Shown: one piece after another, positions 18,396-25,961 of the stretch
Numbering within the stretch: position 1 is the first letter of the stretch
Layout: every line of letters starts with the position of its first letter
Source of the DNA: DAIPXZ01 sp036782995
GTDB taxonomy: Bacteria; Bacillota; Clostridia; Saccharofermentanales; Saccharofermentanaceae
DNA length: 64,000 nucleotides
Assembly (NCBI GenBank): GCA_036782995.1
Contig: DAIPXZ010000001.1
Span: 285,307-349,306, forward strand
Direction: 5' to 3'
Notes under the pieces: model-generated
What the model was told of the DNA's origin: nothing
Databases searched by the model: none
Seen by the model: only the letters and a program-made list of their open reading frames with translations
Translations under genes and position numbers: made by a program

Positions 18396-19563
18396 TGCTT
18401 TCTCCGGCAGAATTCGAAACTGTCGATGCTATTGCGGTTTCCGATGCATTCGGTCCGGGTACTGTCGTAACAGCGACCAAATCATTCATGAACATTCTTT
18501 TTACAAAAGCACGATTGTCCTTGTTTATGAGTTTCGACGCCGCACCGTCTGCAATCGGTATAAGCATCCTCTCGTATTCACATTGAAAAGCACTTGGCTT
18601 ATCGATATTGCCCGTCTCGAGCTTGTTGGCGCAAGCACACTTATACGTGCATCTTGTTTTCAGTGCGCAAATTCGGCAATCCGCCGGAGCCTCCCGACGC
18701 TCTTCCAATTGAGTAATGGCATGCTCATCTCGACCGGATCGGATATCTCCGATACAGAACTCCGCATCCCCGGTCATTTGAATGCAAGGATAAATCTGTC
18801 CGTCTGTATCAACCACCATCTTATCCATGCCGATTCGGCAACGCTTTAAACAACCATTTCGTTTTTCGATATAGTCCCTAATTTTATTATCAAAAGGGCC
18901 GAAAACAAAGCTGTTCTCCCCTTGATTCCATTCTTCATACAAAAGAGCAATTTTTTCATATTGTTCTTTGAGCGAGGCGAGTGATTCGTCTGTCCAATGT
19001 ACTTTACTACCGTGTGCCGGAGTCATATTAACGTGGCGCACGCCCATGTTGTAGAAAAGCTTGATGCTGTCTACGGCAGCCGATACCGAATCCGGGTGCA
19101 ATGTCATCATTACCGGCGTGGCAGGCATGTATTTCAAAAGAAGCTTCAATTTCTCATCGACGACTGCCTTTGTACCATCTGCCGAAGTATTTTTCCTTGT
19201 ATAATCATGCAAAACGCCATCATGAGAAACTGCAATCAATATGCGATTTCGTCTGGCATACCGGACAAAAACATCTTCTATCAATACACCATTCGTTGTA
19301 ATTTCGAAAACAACTTTTTTTCCGATTTCTTGAAGCTTTTGCCGCGCATACGGCACGATTGTATAAATCAAGTCCGTCGAAAGAAGCGGTTCTCCCCCGT
19401 AAAAAGAGATTTGCACTTGTCCTTCCGAAGGATTCTGTATGGAACAAAAGAAGTCAATCGCTTGCTTCGCGGTTTCTTCCTTCATCACGATATCTTCATG
19501 CGATTGCGTACAGTAGCGACAGGCAAGATTGCACGCACGGGTCACATTTAATGTCATATTCAT
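18385..19563 (-). CDS. Radical SAM/SPASM enzyme, probable peptide maturase
   Basis: 392-aa radical SAM protein. The CxxxCxxC site (CNLACRYC) lies near residue 11, with GGEP-type SFYGGEPLL near 60. The C-terminal SPASM region has clustered cysteines: CLKRCRIG, YPCIQ, CRICALKTRCTYKCACANK and FQC, enough for two auxiliary [4Fe-4S] clusters. Such enzymes cross-link or otherwise modify ribosomal peptides, or mature sulfatases; no sulfatase is nearby. The gene directly follows, by about 37 bp, a small putative lipoprotein, so that protein is the likely substrate. Start taken at ATG 19563 with GTGAG 7 nt upstream; a GTG at 19575 is also in frame. Confidence 0.85.
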   Translation of the reverse strand: MNMTLNVTRACNLACRYCTQSHEDIVMKEETAKQAIDFFCSIQNPSEGQVQISFYGGEPLLSTDLIYTIVPYARQKLQEIGKKVVFEITTNGVLIEDVFVRYARRNRILIAVSHDGVLHDYTRKNTSADGTKAVVDEKLKLLLKYMPATPVMMTLHPDSVSAAVDSIKLFYNMGVRHVNMTPAHGSKVHWTDESLASLKEQYEKIALLYEEWNQGENSFVFGPFDNKIRDYIEKRNGCLKRCRIGMDKMVVDTDGQIYPCIQMTGDAEFCIGDIRSGRDEHAITQLEERREAPADCRICALKTRCTYKCACANKLETGNIDKPSAFQCEYERMLIPIADGAASKLINKDNRAFVKRMFMNDLVAVTTVPGPNASETAIASTVSNSAGESINE

Positions 19564-19600
19564 GTTCAAACTCACTTTACGTCTTTATCAATGGTGCAGT

Positions 19601-20032
19601 TTACATGTTAGTATTGGCGAGCGTTGTAGCGTCCTCCGGATAATACTCCATCTCTCCTTGAATCTCGATCGGTGTCGGCGTCGGAGTTACCCATTCCATA
19701 CCACCTTCAATATAGGTCGGTGTCGTTGACTCATATGGAACTATTCCCATGTAGGTTTCAGTTGGAGTAGTGGTGTTCGTCGGTTCGGTATATATCGAGA
19801 CTTCTCCGTCAATCACCGTTTCTTCCGTATTAATCGGAAACAAAACATGGTCAAATAAATCCCCGGCCCCATTGCGTTCGGCTTCACACGCGCTCATGGA
19901 AACAATCAAGGTTGCCACCGTCGCAGCGACGCAGGCTTTCTCAAATACAGTAATATCTTTTGCCGCATTTATCACATCTTCTTTGTTTGGATACGAAGGA
20001 TTCGGTAGTTTTTCGACTGGTTTCTTTCGCAT
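19601..20032 (-). CDS. Putative lipoprotein, candidate substrate of the adjacent radical SAM enzyme
   Basis: 143-aa protein I do not recognise. Start is ATG 20032 (AGGAG 9 nt upstream); the upstream frame adds eight residues without a good ribosome site. A 30-residue polar lead precedes a short hydrophobic segment (CVAATVATLIVSMSAC) with a lipobox-like SMSAC, Cys49. The remaining 94 residues have no cysteine and are rich in Thr, Pro, Glu and Tyr with loose repeats: YTEPT, YMGIVPYEST, TPTYIEGGMEW, TPTPTPIEIQGEMEYYPED. A radical SAM gene follows directly, resembling the rSAM/lipoprotein pairs proposed from comparative genomics in Bacteroidetes. A plain cell-surface lipoprotein is the alternative. 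Confidence 0.6.
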   Translation of the reverse strand: MRKKPVEKLPNPSYPNKEDVINAAKDITVFEKACVAATVATLIVSMSACEAERNGAGDLFDHVLFPINTEETVIDGEVSIYTEPTNTTTPTETYMGIVPYESTTPTYIEGGMEWVTPTPTPIEIQGEMEYYPEDATTLANTNM

Positions 20033-20168
20033 AGGCGTGAACTCCTTTCGCGTCATCTATATGGTAGACGAAAAAAATGACCGAATTGTTGCAGACCTCT
20101 GTGAAAAATGCGGAAATTTGCGTGAAGTATCCCATAGAACTCGTTTGGAAAAGAACAGCCTGAACGTG

Positions 20169-20936
20169 TCAGGTAACCTTCTTTCGACGGAATTGAATAG
20201 CGATACCCGCCCCAATTAATGCCGCCCATACAAAAAATGCAACGACATTTGACTTGGTAAAGCTCACATAAGCATCAGCTAAAAATTGGGGTGTTGTCTT
20301 CATTTCGCTTAAGAGAATCATCGCATCAATCAACACGCCTCGTAGCACCTGCGCACCAAGAACTGCCGTAATAACCATAATCGCCGGCTCTTGTAATAAG
20401 CAAATAATCAATCCCGCAATCGCCCCAATCACCAAACAAATGCCCGCGACAACCATTAGCTTGTCGAAGGCTTCCTTTCCTGGCAATGAAACCATCACGG
20501 AAGCAAATGTCTTTCCGGATGCAGCGAGCTCTTCTGGGGTCGAGTTCGGATTGTTTTTTGCATCAACAACACGAATAAACAGCTCTGTTATTCCCTGTTC
20601 TTGCGCAAAAATAACGACGAAGCCCTTCAATAGCGTATAGCTGACCGCGAACATGGAAATAAAAAAGAGTGCCTGTTTATAGATAGCATAGGATAGTACA
20701 GCGATAAGAATGGCACACACCAACGGCACGGCGTAAGACGCGAAGGTCCGCAAGTCCGATGCAAATTGATTCACCAAGTAAATGTTCCAGAAAAATCTTC
20801 CCATATAGTAACCGATAACAAAACCGGCAACAGCCATAGAAAAACGAAAGAACTTATATCCGTAAAAGCAAAGTATTACACCCACCAAAAAAGTGAGGGC
20901 GATGATAATCCAATCCACGCGCATTTCTCCCTTCAT
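20169..20936 (-). CDS. Polytopic membrane protein, TMEM198/DUF4203-like
   Basis: 255-aa protein with about seven hydrophobic helices (IIIALTFLVGVILCFYGYKF; VAGFVIGYYMGRFFWN; later AAGICLVIGAIAGLIICLL) and a basic tail RRKKVT. The glycine-rich FxGYxxFR...GFxxGxxxG pattern resembles the DUF4203/TMEM198 group, for which no function is known. It lies upstream of the lipoprotein/radical-SAM pair on the same strand with a 136-bp gap, so shared transcription is possible. A TATAAT sits almost on the start codon. Confidence 0.6.
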   Translation of the reverse strand: MKGEMRVDWIIIALTFLVGVILCFYGYKFFRFSMAVAGFVIGYYMGRFFWNIYLVNQFASDLRTFASYAVPLVCAILIAVLSYAIYKQALFFISMFAVSYTLLKGFVVIFAQEQGITELFIRVVDAKNNPNSTPEELAASGKTFASVMVSLPGKEAFDKLMVVAGICLVIGAIAGLIICLLQEPAIMVITAVLGAQVLRGVLIDAMILLSEMKTTPQFLADAYVSFTKSNVVAFFVWAALIGAGIAIQFRRKKVT

Positions 20937-21052
20937 TGCTTCTTCCCATTATACCCTAATCACTCATAAGAATAACCTTCGAATGGTTTGACATCCCAAT
21001 TCCGTTTCTCTATCATGAAAATCAAGAATGAACCGAAGAAAAGGGCGTAATC

Positions 21053-22234
21053 ATGATGACAGAATACAGCGTTTTTGAAGATTCCCGTATCCGCCTCCAT
21101 GGTCGAAAAAATCCTGATTCGATGCGTTTTTGGATGGACTATACCGCATCCGGAATTGAATTTTGGTTTCGCGGGACGAAGGCCGAGATTCTTCTTTTTG
21201 CCGACAATCGAGGAGAAGAACAATGGGTGCTTTTCGAGCTTGACGGAATCCCCGCCCGACGTTTTAAATTGGACGACGGACAACATTGGTATACGGTTTT
21301 CGATACAAAGGGACATTATGAAGGCCCATTCTCTGATCTGCAAAATGCCGTCCGAAAAGTCCGCATCTACAAAGAATCCGAAGCATCAGACAATCCCGAT
21401 GCCCCTGCAACTACTGCCGCGGATGCCATTTCTGTTAACGGTCCATTGGTAGACATCGATGAACGTTATCCTCATATCGAATTTATCGGTGATTCTATCA
21501 CTTGCGGTGAAGGATCTGTCGCTCCACCTTTCAAAAATATCGGGTCTATCGTTTCCGTGGACGAGTGGTCATCTGCCTACTATAATTTTTCCGGTTTTCT
21601 TTCGCGCAAATTACATGCCGACTACCAAATTGTCGCGCATGGCGGTTGGGGCGCATATTGTTCATGGGATAACGTACCCACCGAGAATATTCCCAGAATT
21701 TATTCGAAAATATGCGGTGTCACGCCCGATTGTTTTGCCACGTCTCGCGGCGTACACGACGATTATTGTTTCGAATTCAATCCAAATCTCGTTATCGTCA
21801 ATCTAGGTACCAATGATAACAGCGGCTTTGAACAGCCGCCCTATATTGACCCGAACACCGGCATTTCCTACAAGATGCGTATGGATGATGCGACTGGTCG
21901 TTACTTAGAAGAAGATAAGAATAAGGTTCGCGATGCCATGGTTGATTTCATTTTCCTCATCCATGAAAAGAATCCGAGCGCCAAGATACTTTGGGTGTGC
22001 GGCATGATGGGTAATCTCATTTGTCCCGTGATTGAAGAAGCAGCCGACATTGTTCATCAAAGAGTAATTCATGCCGCGCCGGATGATGCCATTGCCACGC
22101 TCGAGCTTTTTACTTTCGAGCTTCCGAACACCATCGACGAGGATTTGGGCGCAAATTGCCATCCCCTCGCCGAGGCGCACCGAAAATGTGCTGATATCCT
22201 ATATGACTACATTCGAAACAATCACCTATTGTGA
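21053..22234 (+). CDS. SGNH/GDSL hydrolase, carbohydrate-esterase family 2-like
   Basis: 393-aa two-domain esterase with no signal peptide, so probably cytoplasmic. Residues 1-130 form a beta-sandwich-like domain (FWMDYTASGIEFWFRGTKAE). The SGNH domain follows: block I FIGDSITCGEG (catalytic Ser near 146), block II HGGWGAY, block III NLGTND, and block V GANCHP with the His. This matches deacetylases that remove acetyl groups from sugars or polysaccharides; the substrate is inferred. No signal peptide is unusual for a polysaccharide esterase. Confidence 0.85.
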   Translation: MMTEYSVFEDSRIRLHGRKNPDSMRFWMDYTASGIEFWFRGTKAEILLFADNRGEEQWVLFELDGIPARRFKLDDGQHWYTVFDTKGHYEGPFSDLQNAVRKVRIYKESEASDNPDAPATTAADAISVNGPLVDIDERYPHIEFIGDSITCGEGSVAPPFKNIGSIVSVDEWSSAYYNFSGFLSRKLHADYQIVAHGGWGAYCSWDNVPTENIPRIYSKICGVTPDCFATSRGVHDDYCFEFNPNLVIVNLGTNDNSGFEQPPYIDPNTGISYKMRMDDATGRYLEEDKNKVRDAMVDFIFLIHEKNPSAKILWVCGMMGNLICPVIEEAADIVHQRVIHAAPDDAIATLELFTFELPNTIDEDLGANCHPLAEAHRKCADILYDYIRNNHLL

Positions 22235-22311
22235 TACTATAAAAGAAGCAAAAAACGCCGCCCTATCGGCGGATAAAATAGTGTGACGAATACAATAAGG
22301 AGGACTTCACC

Positions 22312-23787
22312 ATGCTCTACGAAAACAAAATTTGGATGGGCGGAACGGACAACAAATGTCTGCTTCATCCGCATATGGCCAATCGCCATGGTCTCATCGC
22401 CGGTGCGACCGGTACCGGCAAATCCGTCACCTTGAAGGTCATGGCAGAGAGCTTTTCCGCCATGGGTGTTCCTGTTTTTCTCGCCGACGTAAAGGGTGAC
22501 ATGTCCGGCCTTTGTGCTGCCGGAATGGATAATGAAAAGATGCAAGCGCGTATTGCCTCTTTCGGCCTTACGAATTTTACGTACCAAGCGTATCCGACCA
22601 CATTTTATGATGTTTTCGGACAAATGGGTCTTCCGATGCGTGTCACCATTTCCGAAATGGGACCGCTCCTTCTCGGGCGCATGCTTGGGCTTACCGACGT
22701 CCAGCGTGCCGTACTTTCTATGGCTTTCCGTATCGCAGACGACCAAGGACTTTTGCTCCTCGACATGAAGGATTTGCGCTTAATGCTCCAATACATGGGT
22801 GACCATGCCAAGGACCTCGCGCTCGCCTATGGTACTGTGTCGAAGACGACCGTTGGTGCGATTCAGCGTTCCATCGGGCTTTTGACCGACGAAGGTGCCG
22901 ACACATTCTTTGCGGAACCGAGCTTCGACATTAGCGATTTCATGCGTACCGACGAAAATGGCCGCGGCATGATCAATATTCTCTCTGCAAGTGAATTATT
23001 CAGCCGTCCACTTCTTTATTCGACCTTCCTTTTGTGGTTGCTCTCCGAAATCTACGAGACACTTCCGGAAGCCGGCGATCCTGAAAAACCGAAGATGATC
23101 TTTTTCTTTGACGAAGCCCATTTGCTCTTCGATGACGCGCCCGCGTTCCTGATTGAAAAGGTCGAGCAAATCATTCGTCTCGTTCGTTCCAAGGGTGTCG
23201 GCGTGTATTTCATTTCGCAAAGTCCGTCCGACATCCCGCCTGTCATTCTTTCGCAATTATCCAATCGCGTACAGCACGCTCTTCGTGCCTATACGCCTGC
23301 GGAGCAGAAGAACATTCGTGCAACTGCTGCCTCTTTCCGGGCAAATCCTGCTTTTGATACAGAGACTGCGTTGACCGAATTGCAGGTCGGTGAGGCCCTA
23401 GTCTCCTTCCTCGATGAAAACGGCACGCCGTCTATCGTCGAGCGCACGCTGATATTACCTCCGGAAAGCTTTATCGGTCCGGCAGGCTTCGAAAAGATCC
23501 AAGCCATTTCCGCGGCATCTCCGCTCTATGCAAAATACAAAGAAACCCTCGATCCTGAATCGGCATACGAGCTATTGATGGCAAAATACAGTGCGGAACA
23601 AGAACAAGCGGAGGCTGCCGAAGCTGAGAAGATAAAAGCAAAGGAAGATGCGAAGAAGGCCAAAGAAAAAAAGCAAAGTCAGAAGTCATCTCCGCTTACG
23701 CGAGTAGGTAACTCGGCGATGTCTGCCGTTGGGCGTGAAATCGGTCGCAGCTTGACGCGCGGACTATTCAAAAACCTGTTGAAATAG
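22312..23787 (+). CDS. HerA-like ATPase (DUF853 family)
   Basis: 491-aa P-loop ATPase of the HerA/FtsK superfamily: Walker A GATGTGKSVT near residue 30, Walker B MIFFFDEAHLLF near 262, and the conserved YFISQSPSDIPP and LSNRVQHALRAYTP. The C-terminus is a Lys/Glu/Ala coiled stretch (about 425-465) ending in SAVGREIGRSLTRGLFKN. Bacterial members are widespread and uncharacterised; archaeal HerA works with NurA in end resection, but no nuclease partner is adjacent here. A small GC hairpin (22258-22272) lies in its leader, and AAGGAGG precedes the start. Confidence 0.88.
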   Translation: MLYENKIWMGGTDNKCLLHPHMANRHGLIAGATGTGKSVTLKVMAESFSAMGVPVFLADVKGDMSGLCAAGMDNEKMQARIASFGLTNFTYQAYPTTFYDVFGQMGLPMRVTISEMGPLLLGRMLGLTDVQRAVLSMAFRIADDQGLLLLDMKDLRLMLQYMGDHAKDLALAYGTVSKTTVGAIQRSIGLLTDEGADTFFAEPSFDISDFMRTDENGRGMINILSASELFSRPLLYSTFLLWLLSEIYETLPEAGDPEKPKMIFFFDEAHLLFDDAPAFLIEKVEQIIRLVRSKGVGVYFISQSPSDIPPVILSQLSNRVQHALRAYTPAEQKNIRATAASFRANPAFDTETALTELQVGEALVSFLDENGTPSIVERTLILPPESFIGPAGFEKIQAISAASPLYAKYKETLDPESAYELLMAKYSAEQEQAEAAEAEKIKAKEDAKKAKEKKQSQKSSPLTRVGNSAMSAVGREIGRSLTRGLFKNLLK

Positions 23788-23840
23788 TGGCTGGTAGCCT
23801 GTAAATCATTTGTCAAATTCTACTCATAATAGAAGTGATA

Positions 23841-23876
23841 AAAAGACACCTTCATTCTAATGGAGGTGTCTTTTCT
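23841..23876 (+). terminator. Terminator after the HerA-like gene
   Basis: 11-bp stem AAAAGACACCT/AGGTGTCTTTT (23841-23851, 23864-23874), 12-nt loop, then TTTTC. The A-rich left arm means it could also work on the minus strand. Confidence 0.85.
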
Positions 23877-23920
23877 CTGTCGCTTGAAAAACAGTGTAGC
23901 AATGTAATGGTGATAATACC

Positions 23921-23942
23921 AAAAAAGCCCGTAGCAACGGGC
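23921..23942 (-). terminator. Terminator of tRNA-Arg
   Basis: Minus strand: GCCCGT/ACGGGC stem with a 4-nt loop followed by six T (23921-23926), about 30 nt past the tRNA 3' end. Confidence 0.85.
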
Positions 23943-23971
23943 CATTTCGAATAACAAATTGGTAATGTAGA

Positions 23972-24046
23972 TGGCGCTCCGAGCAGGAATCGAACCCGCA
24001 TTGGCAGTACCGGAAACTGCAGTCCTATCCGTTGAACGATCGAAGC
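23972..24046 (-). tRNA. tRNA-Arg (anticodon CCG)
   Basis: Complete cloverleaf of 75 nt on the minus strand. Acceptor arm GCTTCGA pairs with TCGGAGC (one G-T). D arm GTTC/GGAC; anticodon stem GCAGT/ACTGC with loop TTCCGGT, giving CCG, which reads the arginine codon CGG. T arm GCGGG/CCTGC with TTCGATT. Discriminator G and the CCA end are encoded. It is a single tRNA with its own terminator. Confidence 0.95.
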
Positions 24047-24117
24047 ATCGTCATGTCGGAAAAATAGTTTTCAGGCGGCTTTTATTATAACGATAAGTTT
24101 GATAAAAAACAACGCGC

Positions 24118-24651
24118 TCAGAAAATGATTCCGTTCGAATAGAGATAGCTTACTAAGACTCCCGTTGCCACGCCGAAAACAGCGCTCGTTAGCACATCAG
24201 AAATGTAGTGCACATATAGATAGAGACGCGAGAAGGCGATTCCCGTCGCATAAACCAATGCGCAAATACCTATCTTCGGGTTAAACATGATGATTGCCGT
24301 CGCCGCCGCAAATGATGAGAAAGTGTGCCCCGACGGGAACGAAAAATCCTTCGGCTCACGAATGATAATATCTCTTCCCTCTCGTACTTCAAATGGACGT
24401 GGCCGATGTGTCAGATGCTTGAGAAGAATATTGACCAAAATCATACTGACTGTAAGTGCAAGTAAAATGCAAATAGCCGCTTCCTTTGAAGTATTAGTAA
24501 GATAAAGAGTCGCAGCTGCGGCAAACCAAACAATGCCGAGATTCCCTGAACGGGAAAGCCATGGCATAATCGAATCAAAGGATTTACAACGCAAATTCTC
24601 ATAAATCCAGTCGAGGATGTTTAATTCTTTGTCACGCAATACTGTCCTCAT
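24118..24651 (-). CDS. PAP2 family phosphatase (undecaprenyl-diphosphatase-like)
   Basis: 177-aa membrane phosphatase, start chosen at ATG 24651 because AAAGGAG lies 8 nt upstream. The three acid-phosphatase motifs are intact: KHLTHRPRP, FPSGH and SRLYLYVHYISDV. The enzyme removes phosphate from a lipid such as undecaprenyl diphosphate on the outer face of the membrane, a step in recycling the cell-wall carrier. Five to six hydrophobic segments are visible. The tRNA lies just downstream on the same strand but has its own ending. Confidence 0.88.
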   Translation of the reverse strand: MRTVLRDKELNILDWIYENLRCKSFDSIMPWLSRSGNLGIVWFAAAATLYLTNTSKEAAICILLALTVSMILVNILLKHLTHRPRPFEVREGRDIIIREPKDFSFPSGHTFSSFAAATAIIMFNPKIGICALVYATGIAFSRLYLYVHYISDVLTSAVFGVATGVLVSYLYSNGIIF

Positions 24652-24777
24652 GAAAACCACTCCTTTATTGTCTTTCGGGGGGCTCATTCACATCACTTAA
24701 ATCATCTATCTTCAGCATATAGGACAGGACATGAAAACGCAATGAAACTCAATGAAATATGACGACTAAAAACATGC

Positions 24778-24834
24778 TATAATGTCTACTGCAAAGGGAT
24801 TTGCGGGTTTTAATCTGGGTGAAACGTTTCGCCC
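24778..24834 (+). promoter_or_regulatory. dusB promoter region with a palindromic operator-like site
   Basis: A perfect TATAAT (24778-24783) lacks a clear -35. About 33 bp downstream is an 18-bp near-perfect palindrome (24817-24834) with centre GAAACGTTTC. A central CG flanked by AAA/TTT half-sites is typical of LacI-family operators. It would lie within the 5' leader of dusB. A LacI-type gene occurs at 33509-34498, but a link is only speculation. Confidence 0.4.
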
Positions 24835-24884
24835 AATAGTATACGCATCCCGATGTTATTTTATCCATCCGAAGGAGTATCTTC

Positions 24885-25961
24885 ATGGCATCGTCCCCCC
24901 TTTCTCATCCTCTTCAAATCGGTCGATTAACTATTCCGGGAAATATCGCATTGGCTCCGATGGCTGGCACGAGTAGTCTTGTATATCGAGCGATATGCCA
25001 CGACTACGGCACTTCGTGGGGTGTTACCGAATTGGTCAGTGCTCGAGGGATTCGTTTTCAAGGAAATCTCGATCGAAGCATGCGGTATCTTGCCATAGAC
25101 CGCGATAAAGAAGGACCCGTTGCCATTCAGTTATTCGGTGCGGATCCAGAGGATTTTCGTATCGCAATCCCGATGATTCTTTCCGATGCAAGATTGTCAG
25201 ACGTTGATTTTATCGATATCAATATGGGTTGCCCCGTAACCAAGGTGGTGAAAACCGGTGCAGGCTCTGCGCTTATGAAAGATCCCTTACTCGCCGCTGA
25301 AATCGTGCGCACTGCCGTCGCGGCTGCAGAGCCTTTTGGTAAAGACATCACCGTGAAGATTCGAAGTGGCTGGAATAAGGATAGTGTCAATGCCCCTGAT
25401 TTTGCTCTCTATATGGCCGAGGCAGGTGCGAAAATGATTGCTGTGCACGCGCGTACTCAGAATCAGCTCTATAGCGGAGAAGCAGATTGGGCTGTTCTGG
25501 CTCGTGTGAAAGAAGCCGTTTCAGGCACATCCATTCCAGTAATCGGAAATGGCGATATTGTCGATTTTGCCTCTGCTTCCCGCATGATTGAAGAGACGCA
25601 CGTCGATGGCCTTATGGTCGGACGAGCGGCAACCGGGAACCCTTGGATTTTTAAGGAATTATCAGAAGGTAAACGTCCGATGATTTCGGTTTCCGAACGC
25701 TTTTCTGTTATGCGTCGCCACGTTACAGGGCTATGTGAGCAATTAGGTGAGACGACCGGCGTGAAAGAAATGCGGACAAATTTCGCTGCCTATATGAAGG
25801 GGCAGTTTATGGGGACAACCTTTAAAACACAGGCCTGTAGTGCCGATACTCTTGCGGAACTCTTTTCCCTCATGGAAGAGGCAGAAGCGGTCATGACGGA
25901 GGCAGAGACGCATCCTCGTTGCTCATCGTCTCCATCATTTCCCGAAGACGTGACACAATAA
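24885..25961 (+). CDS. dusB: tRNA-dihydrouridine synthase B
   Basis: 358-aa FMN-dependent reductase that makes dihydrouridine in tRNA. N-terminal LAPMAGTS, the catalytic cysteine in NMGCPVTKV, and the FMN phosphate site (VIGNGDI...GLMVGRAATGNPWIF). The family's C-terminal helical tRNA-binding domain is present. The ribosome site GAAGGAG is well placed. Its last 71 bp overlap the end of mfd on the opposite strand, so the final ~23 codons are constrained on both strands. Confidence 0.93.
   Translation: MASSPLSHPLQIGRLTIPGNIALAPMAGTSSLVYRAICHDYGTSWGVTELVSARGIRFQGNLDRSMRYLAIDRDKEGPVAIQLFGADPEDFRIAIPMILSDARLSDVDFIDINMGCPVTKVVKTGAGSALMKDPLLAAEIVRTAVAAAEPFGKDITVKIRSGWNKDSVNAPDFALYMAEAGAKMIAVHARTQNQLYSGEADWAVLARVKEAVSGTSIPVIGNGDIVDFASASRMIEETHVDGLMVGRAATGNPWIFKELSEGKRPMISVSERFSVMRRHVTGLCEQLGETTGVKEMRTNFAAYMKGQFMGTTFKTQACSADTLAELFSLMEEAEAVMTEAETHPRCSSSPSFPEDVTQ

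Noticed and set aside
22258..22272. Minus-strand terminator before the HerA-like gene
   Set aside because: Stem and T run fit only an antisense transcript with no gene; kept only as a leader hairpin.
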